Positions 17,088-20,524 of a stretch of 20,524 nt of DNA are shown piece after piece (the stretch's first letter is position 1; the number at the start of each line of letters is the position of its first letter). This stretch comes from JBBROS01 sp043748985 (GTDB taxonomy: Bacteria; Pseudomonadota; Alphaproteobacteria; Acetobacterales; Acetobacteraceae). The stretch spans positions 1 to 20,524 of the forward strand of contig JAYVEG010000005.1 of NCBI GenBank assembly GCA_043748985.1. Reading direction: 5' to 3'. The notes beneath the pieces were generated by a model that was not told where the DNA came from, made no database searches, and saw nothing but the letters and a program-made list of their open reading frames with translations. Made by a program: the position numbers and the translations under genes.

Positions 17088-17953
17088 TACGCCGACTTAT
17101 ACCAATCCAGCAACTCCGCCCCGTTCATGAACACCACGCCCTCGTGCTGCCGCGCATACTCATAGACCTGCTCCAGATACTTGATCCGGTGCGGCTGGCC
17201 CGAGATGTAGGGGTGGATCGCGATCGCCATGATCTTCGCCCGCTCCGCGCCTTCCTGATGCAGCCGGTCGAACATGTCGCGGCATCGCGTCTCCCAATAT
17301 GCGCTCTCATGGTGTTGCACGATCATCGTTGGGATGTCGTTCAGCTCCACCGTATAGGGCATCGTCACCAGCGGCCCGTGCGCCGTGCTGATCGTCGTCG
17401 GCTCGTCGTCCCACACCCAGTCGCCGATATATTTCACCCCAGCCTCCGCCAGCAGATCGGGCGTCTCGTACGTCTGCGTCAGCCCCGGCCCGAGCCAGCC
17501 CACCGGCCGCACGCCCGTGAACTTCTCGAGCGCGTCCATCGACCGGTGGATCATCGCGCGCTGGTCAGGGATCTTGTGGATCGGCCCCTGCTCCCATGAA
17601 TGCCCCATGAACTCCCACCCGGCATCCCGCGCCTGGGCCGCCACCCGCTCGTAATCCTCGGTCACCCGCGCATTGATCGACAAGGTCGGCCGAATCCCCA
17701 ACCGGTCGAACAGCTTGAAGAACCGCCACACGCCCACCCGCATCCCATACTCATGCCACGACCAGTTCGGCACGTCCGGCAGCAGCGGCACCCCGGTTGG
17801 CGCCGGCAGGATCTGCCGCGCCATCGGCCCGGCAATGTCCCACACCTCCAGGTTGACGATCGTCCAGATCGCGATCCGCGCGCCCCCCGGCAGCCGCAGC
17901 GGCGGACGATCGACGATGGCGGAAAAAGGGGCACGATCACGGGGCTGCATCAT
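17087..17953 (-). CDS. Polysaccharide deacetylase-family hydrolase (PuuE allantoinase-like)
   Basis: The 288-residue product, from ATG 17953 (AAGGA eight bases upstream), has the NodB-like barrel of carbohydrate esterase 4 relatives: GARIAIWTIVNLEVWD, WHEYGMRVGVWRFFKLFDRL, GIRPTLSINARVTEDY (strand ending in the usual active-site region), GWEFMGHSWEQG, and a late IAIHPYISGQPHR strand with the final His. Members with this pattern include PuuE-type allantoinases and cyclic imide hydrolases acting in the cytoplasm; there is no signal peptide, which speaks against a cell-wall role. The first 17 codons of the longer frame to 18004 are not conserved-looking and lack a ribosome site. Divergent from maiA by 62 bases. 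Substrate unknown. Confidence 0.85.
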   Translation of the reverse strand: MMQPRDRAPFSAIVDRPPLRLPGGARIAIWTIVNLEVWDIAGPMARQILPAPTGVPLLPDVPNWSWHEYGMRVGVWRFFKLFDRLGIRPTLSINARVTEDYERVAAQARDAGWEFMGHSWEQGPIHKIPDQRAMIHRSMDALEKFTGVRPVGWLGPGLTQTYETPDLLAEAGVKYIGDWVWDDEPTTISTAHGPLVTMPYTVELNDIPTMIVQHHESAYWETRCRDMFDRLHQEGAERAKIMAIAIHPYISGQPHRIKYLEQVYEYARQHEGVVFMNGAELLDWYKSA

Positions 17954-18015
17954 GGGCGGGTCCTTGCAGGCGGAAATCCGGCGACTAAGGTGGTCCGGAA
18001 ACAAGGGAGACGTCC

Positions 18016-18681
18016 ATGGTGGACCAGCCGCACTACGATCTTTTCGCCTATTGGCGGACCTCGGCCGGCTATCGCGTCCGCGTCGCCCTTGCCCTCAAGG
18101 GCCTCAAAGCCACCGAGCGCAACATCGACATCGACGCCAACGCGCATCTTTCCGAGGACTTCCTCGCCATCAACCCCATGGGCGCCATCCCCGCCCTCGT
18201 CACCCCCGGCCACCCGCCGCTGACGCAATCCCTTGCCATCCTCGAATACCTCGACGAAACCACGCCCCACCCGCCCCTGCTCCCGCGGGACCCGTACGGC
18301 CGCGCCCGCGTCCGCGCCATCTGCGCCATGCTCGCTGCGGACACCCACCCGCTCATCACCCCGCGGATCCGCAAATACCTGACCGCCAACGCAGCCTTCG
18401 ACGCCGAGAAATGGAAGGCCTGGCAGGTGAACTGGTTCACCGCCGGGCTGCAGGCCACGGAACGCAAGCTGGTCACCGAAAGCGAGACCGGCCGCTACTG
18501 CCACGGCAACGCCATTACGATGGCGGACATCGTCCTGGCCAGCATCCCCGCGGTCATGCAGGTCTTCAAGATCATGGTGCCCGACATCCCCACCGTCGAC
18601 CGCATCGTTGCCCTGTGCAACCAGAACCCGGCCTTCTCCAACGCCGACCCCTATCGCCAGGCCGGCGCACCCGCCCGATGA
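18016..18681 (+). CDS. maiA: Maleylacetoacetate isomerase-like zeta-class glutathione transferase
   Basis: A 221-residue GST. The N terminus LFAYWRTSAGYRVRVALALKG carries the zeta-class signature where SSxxYRVRIAL contacts glutathione; here it is RTSAGYRVRVAL. INPMGAIPAL supplies the cis-proline region and TQSLAILEYLDE (about 74-85) the gamma-glutamyl site. ITMADIVLASI is the folding helix. Zeta enzymes isomerise maleylacetoacetate (homogentisate pathway) or maleylpyruvate (gentisate pathway); which applies cannot be told, since no homogentisate or gentisate dioxygenase is in the window. The C terminus (NADPYRQAGAPAR) varies from the usual QPDAP. AAGGGAG eight bases before ATG 18016 supports the start. 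Coupled to hutD by an ATGA overlap. Confidence 0.82.
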   Translation: MVDQPHYDLFAYWRTSAGYRVRVALALKGLKATERNIDIDANAHLSEDFLAINPMGAIPALVTPGHPPLTQSLAILEYLDETTPHPPLLPRDPYGRARVRAICAMLAADTHPLITPRIRKYLTANAAFDAEKWKAWQVNWFTAGLQATERKLVTESETGRYCHGNAITMADIVLASIPAVMQVFKIMVPDIPTVDRIVALCNQNPAFSNADPYRQAGAPAR

Positions 18682-19238
18682 CGACCGACGCTGCGCCCTG
18701 GGTGCCGATCCCTGCCGCCACCCTCGTCGCAGCGCCATGGCGCAACGGCCTGGGCATCTCGCACGACATCATCCGCCGCCCGGGCTGGACCGTCAGCATC
18801 GCCGACCTGGAACGCGATGCCCCCTTCTCCGACTATCCCGGCATGGACCGCATCTTCACCCCCATCGCCGGCGACCCACCCCCGGAGCTCGCCTTTCGTG
18901 GCGGCCCCTTCGAGCCATGCCCCCTGCTCGTCCCGAAACCGTTCCCCGGCGACATCCCAACGCTCAGCCGCATCCCGGCGCCGGGCCGCGCCTTCAACGT
19001 CATAACCGAACGCGGGAAGGCGAATGCCACCGTCACCGTCCTGCACCTCGCCGCCGGCGACACCGTACCGACGCCCGATGGCGCCTGCGTGCTATGGCAC
19101 TGCCTGACCGGATCCCTCGTCATCGCGGGCCACACGCTGGCGCAAGGCGACTCCATCCTGGGCTTCGGCGCCTCCCAACCCGGCCCGAAAGCAACCCAGG
19201 CCGGCATCGCAATCAAGGTCGCGATCAGCACCAGCTAG
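18678..19238 (+). CDS. hutD: HutD/Ves family protein
   Basis: The 186-residue product has PWRNGLGISHDI (about 20-31), SIADLERDAPFSDYPGMDR (about 38-56), FNVITERGKANATVTVL (about 110-126) and a final ILGFGA strand, the pattern of the HutD/Ves bicupin family (DUF886). HutD is usually encoded in histidine utilisation operons and is thought to tune the pathway; its biochemistry is unclear. Here no hut genes are visible; instead it follows a zeta-class GST with an ATGA stop/start overlap at 18678-18681. That suggests joint translation, perhaps in another amino acid or aromatic pathway. The symbol reflects the family only. Confidence 0.8.
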   Translation: MTTDAAPWVPIPAATLVAAPWRNGLGISHDIIRRPGWTVSIADLERDAPFSDYPGMDRIFTPIAGDPPPELAFRGGPFEPCPLLVPKPFPGDIPTLSRIPAPGRAFNVITERGKANATVTVLHLAAGDTVPTPDGACVLWHCLTGSLVIAGHTLAQGDSILGFGASQPGPKATQAGIAIKVAISTS

Positions 19239-19286
19239 GGTGGGGCATCCATCATACCCCACCACGCGCGGGCCAGGCCCGACCCT

Positions 19287-19460
19287 TCAGCGAACCCCCG
19301 CCCACCATGAATACGCCGCCCCCAGCAAAGGCGACAGCGGCAGGATCACCCACACCGCCTGCAACGCCCGCCCCACCACCGCGCGCCCGAGCCGCCGCGC
19401 ACGCCTGGCCAAACGCCCACCCCAAACGCCCGCCGGCACACCCGTCACCGACGCCCTCAT
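19287..19460 (-). CDS. Small putative membrane protein coupled to the histidine kinase
   Basis: A 57-residue frame starts at ATG 19460, overlapping the kinase TGA (ATGA), and ends at 19287. The first 30 residues are strongly basic (RLARRARRLGR) and the rest forms one hydrophobic segment, LQAVWVILPLSPLLGAAYSWW, long enough to span the membrane with the basic part inside. I recognise no family. The coupling to the kinase and the sensible charge distribution favour a real gene, but in GC-rich DNA a frame of this length can occur by chance. Converges on hutD with 48 bases between stops. Confidence 0.42.
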   Translation of the reverse strand: MRASVTGVPAGVWGGRLARRARRLGRAVVGRALQAVWVILPLSPLLGAAYSWWAGVR

Positions 19461-20134
19461 CGAACCCCCGCGGGCAGCCGCAGCATCGCATGCGTTCGGC
19501 ACCGATCCCGGTGCAGCGTCACCGTTCCGCCAAGCTGAGCCGCCAGAAGCTCCGCAATCCGCAACCCGTCGCCCCGCGCATCCGGGATGCGGCCATCGTC
19601 GCACAACCCCCAGCCATCGTCGGACACGGTCATCCCAACCCGCCCGTCGCGGGCATCCACCAGCACCTCGATCCGCCCCACCATCCGCAGCGTCATCCCG
19701 TGCTTGACCGCATTGACGATCAGCTCGTGTGCCACCCGCACGATAATGTCGTCATACGCGGCCGGGCACCGCCCCAGCACCGTCGCCTCGAACGCGATCT
19801 CCTGGTCGACATCGGCCTGCGACCCGATCACCGCGCGTCCTAGCGCATCCAGCCGCGCATCGATCGACCGCGGCGTCGCCGTGAAACCGAACAGCGCGTC
19901 CGACAACCCGGCGCTCAGCAGGATCCGACGCTCCAGGTCCCGCGCCAAGGCCCGCCCGGCGGCGTGTTGCTGCAGCCCGGAGCACATCGCCACCTGGTTC
20001 AACAAACCCTGCAGCGCATTCTTCGTCTGGTGCCGCAGCTGCCGCATGGACAGCTGCTCCGCCGTATCGCCCTCCCAGGAAAGCGGCTGGGCCAGATCGA
20101 ACTGGGGAAGGATGCTGGGGGTCATGGTCATCAC
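19457..20134 (-). CDS. Soluble histidine kinase, HisKA_2 / HWE-like, without sensor domain
   Basis: A 225-residue cytoplasmic protein consisting only of the dimerisation/phosphoacceptor and ATPase parts. LRHQTKNALQGLLNQ (His35) matches the HisKA_2 pattern, in which HRxKNxLQ is common. The ATP-binding part shows the N-box AHELIVNAVKHG (135-146), the G1 box SDDGWGL (171-177) and the G2-like RGDGLRIAELLAAQ (187-200). Such short kinases are often fed by a separate receptor or response regulator, or act in general stress and light signalling; no partner regulator is in the window. ATG 20134 follows GGAG by about seven bases. It is divergent from a DUF6502 gene, with two repeated dyads in between, and coupled downstream to a small membrane protein frame. 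Confidence 0.82.
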   Translation of the reverse strand: MMTMTPSILPQFDLAQPLSWEGDTAEQLSMRQLRHQTKNALQGLLNQVAMCSGLQQHAAGRALARDLERRILLSAGLSDALFGFTATPRSIDARLDALGRAVIGSQADVDQEIAFEATVLGRCPAAYDDIIVRVAHELIVNAVKHGMTLRMVGRIEVLVDARDGRVGMTVSDDGWGLCDDGRIPDARGDGLRIAELLAAQLGGTVTLHRDRCRTHAMLRLPAGVR

Positions 20135-20164
20135 GCACTCCGGCTTAGACTGGCTACGGTATAT

Positions 20165-20181
20165 GTGGGCAGTTTTCCCAC
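20165..20181. promoter_or_regulatory. Operator-like dyad 1, GTGGG-7-CCCAC
   Basis: GTGGG and CCCAC separated by seven bases that end in a T-run (CAGTTTT). It is a near copy of the dyad at 20202-20222, with centres 39 bases apart, in the gap between two divergent genes. Confidence 0.5.
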
Positions 20182-20201
20182 GTCAATCGCAGCCTTGCAG
20201 A

Positions 20202-20222
20202 AAGTGGGCTTTTTTCCCACTT
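20202..20222. promoter_or_regulatory. Operator-like dyad 2, AAGTGGG-7-CCCACTT
   Basis: A perfect 7-bp inverted repeat AAGTGGG / CCCACTT around CTTTTTT. It could form a hairpin in RNA or be a protein-binding site; the duplication with dyad 1 favours the latter. Confidence 0.5.
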
Positions 20223-20247
20223 CGCTCCGTGATACGTGCATCCCACC

Positions 20248-20524
20248 GTGAACCCCACGCCAGATCCCGTCGGCCGCCCGCGCCCGCCCCCCCCCGACCT
20301 GCTGCAGCGCGCCCTTGTCCGCCTGCTGCGGCCCCTCGTGCGCCTTGCAATCCAGGCCGGTGTCACCTTCCCCATGCTGATGGACCTGCTGCGCGGCCTG
20401 TATGTCGAGGTAGCGACCACCGACCTGCTGCCCGACGAGCGCGCCCGCACCGACAGCCGTATCAGCCTGCTCACCGGGGTGCATCGCAAGGAGCTGCGGC
20501 GGCAACGCCTGATGGAGGCAGCCC
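20248..20524 (+). CDS. DUF6502 family protein, 3' end beyond the window
   Basis: An open frame runs from GTG 20248 to the window edge (92 codons). After a proline-rich leader it reads LLQRALVRLLRPLVRLAIQA, GVTFPMLMDLLRGLYVEVA and TDSRISLLTGVHRKELRRQR. The combination of a helix RPLVRL-I-GVT-P, YVEVA and TDSRIS-LTGVHRKE is what I know from DUF6502 proteins, a family of unknown function with a winged-helix-like N-terminal part, common in proteobacteria. SLLTGVHRKE looks like a recognition helix. An in-frame GTG at 20236 is an alternative start; a TGA at 20230-20232 blocks anything longer. Divergent from the histidine kinase across the two dyads. Confidence 0.75.
   Translation, partial: MNPTPDPVGRPRPPPPDLLQRALVRLLRPLVRLAIQAGVTFPMLMDLLRGLYVEVATTDLLPDERARTDSRISLLTGVHRKELRRQRLMEAA

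Overview
The window is GC-rich, uses mostly G/C-ending codons and several GTG starts, and its gene families (gatCAB operon, DUF6538-type integrase, DUF6502, fused PcaL, orphan Bug receptor) suggest an alphaproteobacterium, probably Rhodospirillales/Acetobacteraceae. That placement is inference; there is no 16S gene here.

Left part (1-3231) looks like the decayed end of a genomic island at a tRNA-Ser(GCU) gene. From the tRNA leftwards: the tRNA (3140-3231, minus), a short N-terminal integrase relic (2898-3068), an IS3-family element (1631-2894) whose orfB carries a one-base frameshift, a C-terminal scrap of an SMP-30/gluconolactonase gene cut at the IS end, a degraded stretch, and an intact but window-truncated four-carbon acid sugar kinase (DUF1537). 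No target duplication flanks the IS, so a rearrangement is likely.

Middle part (3338-10496) is ordinary chromosome: a Nu-class-like glutathione transferase divergent from an OxlT-like MFS carrier; a palindrome between convergent genes; the translationally coupled gatC-gatA-gatB operon for the tRNA-dependent amidotransferase; divergent ruvX/yqgF; and a protein with one canonical and one degenerate HD-GYP module.

Right-centre part (10561-16967) is a minus-strand protocatechuate cluster in transcription order pcaH, pcaG, a BKACE (DUF849) gene, a 120-bp palindromic repeat, pcaB, pcaL (fused lactonase/decarboxylase), a broken Ldh2-family dehydrogenase, and a Bug/TctC periplasmic receptor. PcaGH opens the ring, PcaB cyclises, and PcaL decarboxylates and hydrolyses to beta-ketoadipate. 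No pcaI, pcaJ or pcaF is present in the window; the BKACE, which overlaps pcaG, is a good candidate for converting beta-ketoadipate with acetyl-CoA to succinyl-CoA and acetoacetate. This is the most interesting functional hypothesis here.

Right end (17087-20524): a PuuE-like polysaccharide deacetylase-family hydrolase, divergent maiA-like GST coupled to hutD, then a soluble HisKA_2-type histidine kinase coupled to a small putative membrane protein. The kinase is divergent from a DUF6502 gene, and the intergenic region holds two near-identical GTGGG/CCCAC dyads that look like operators.
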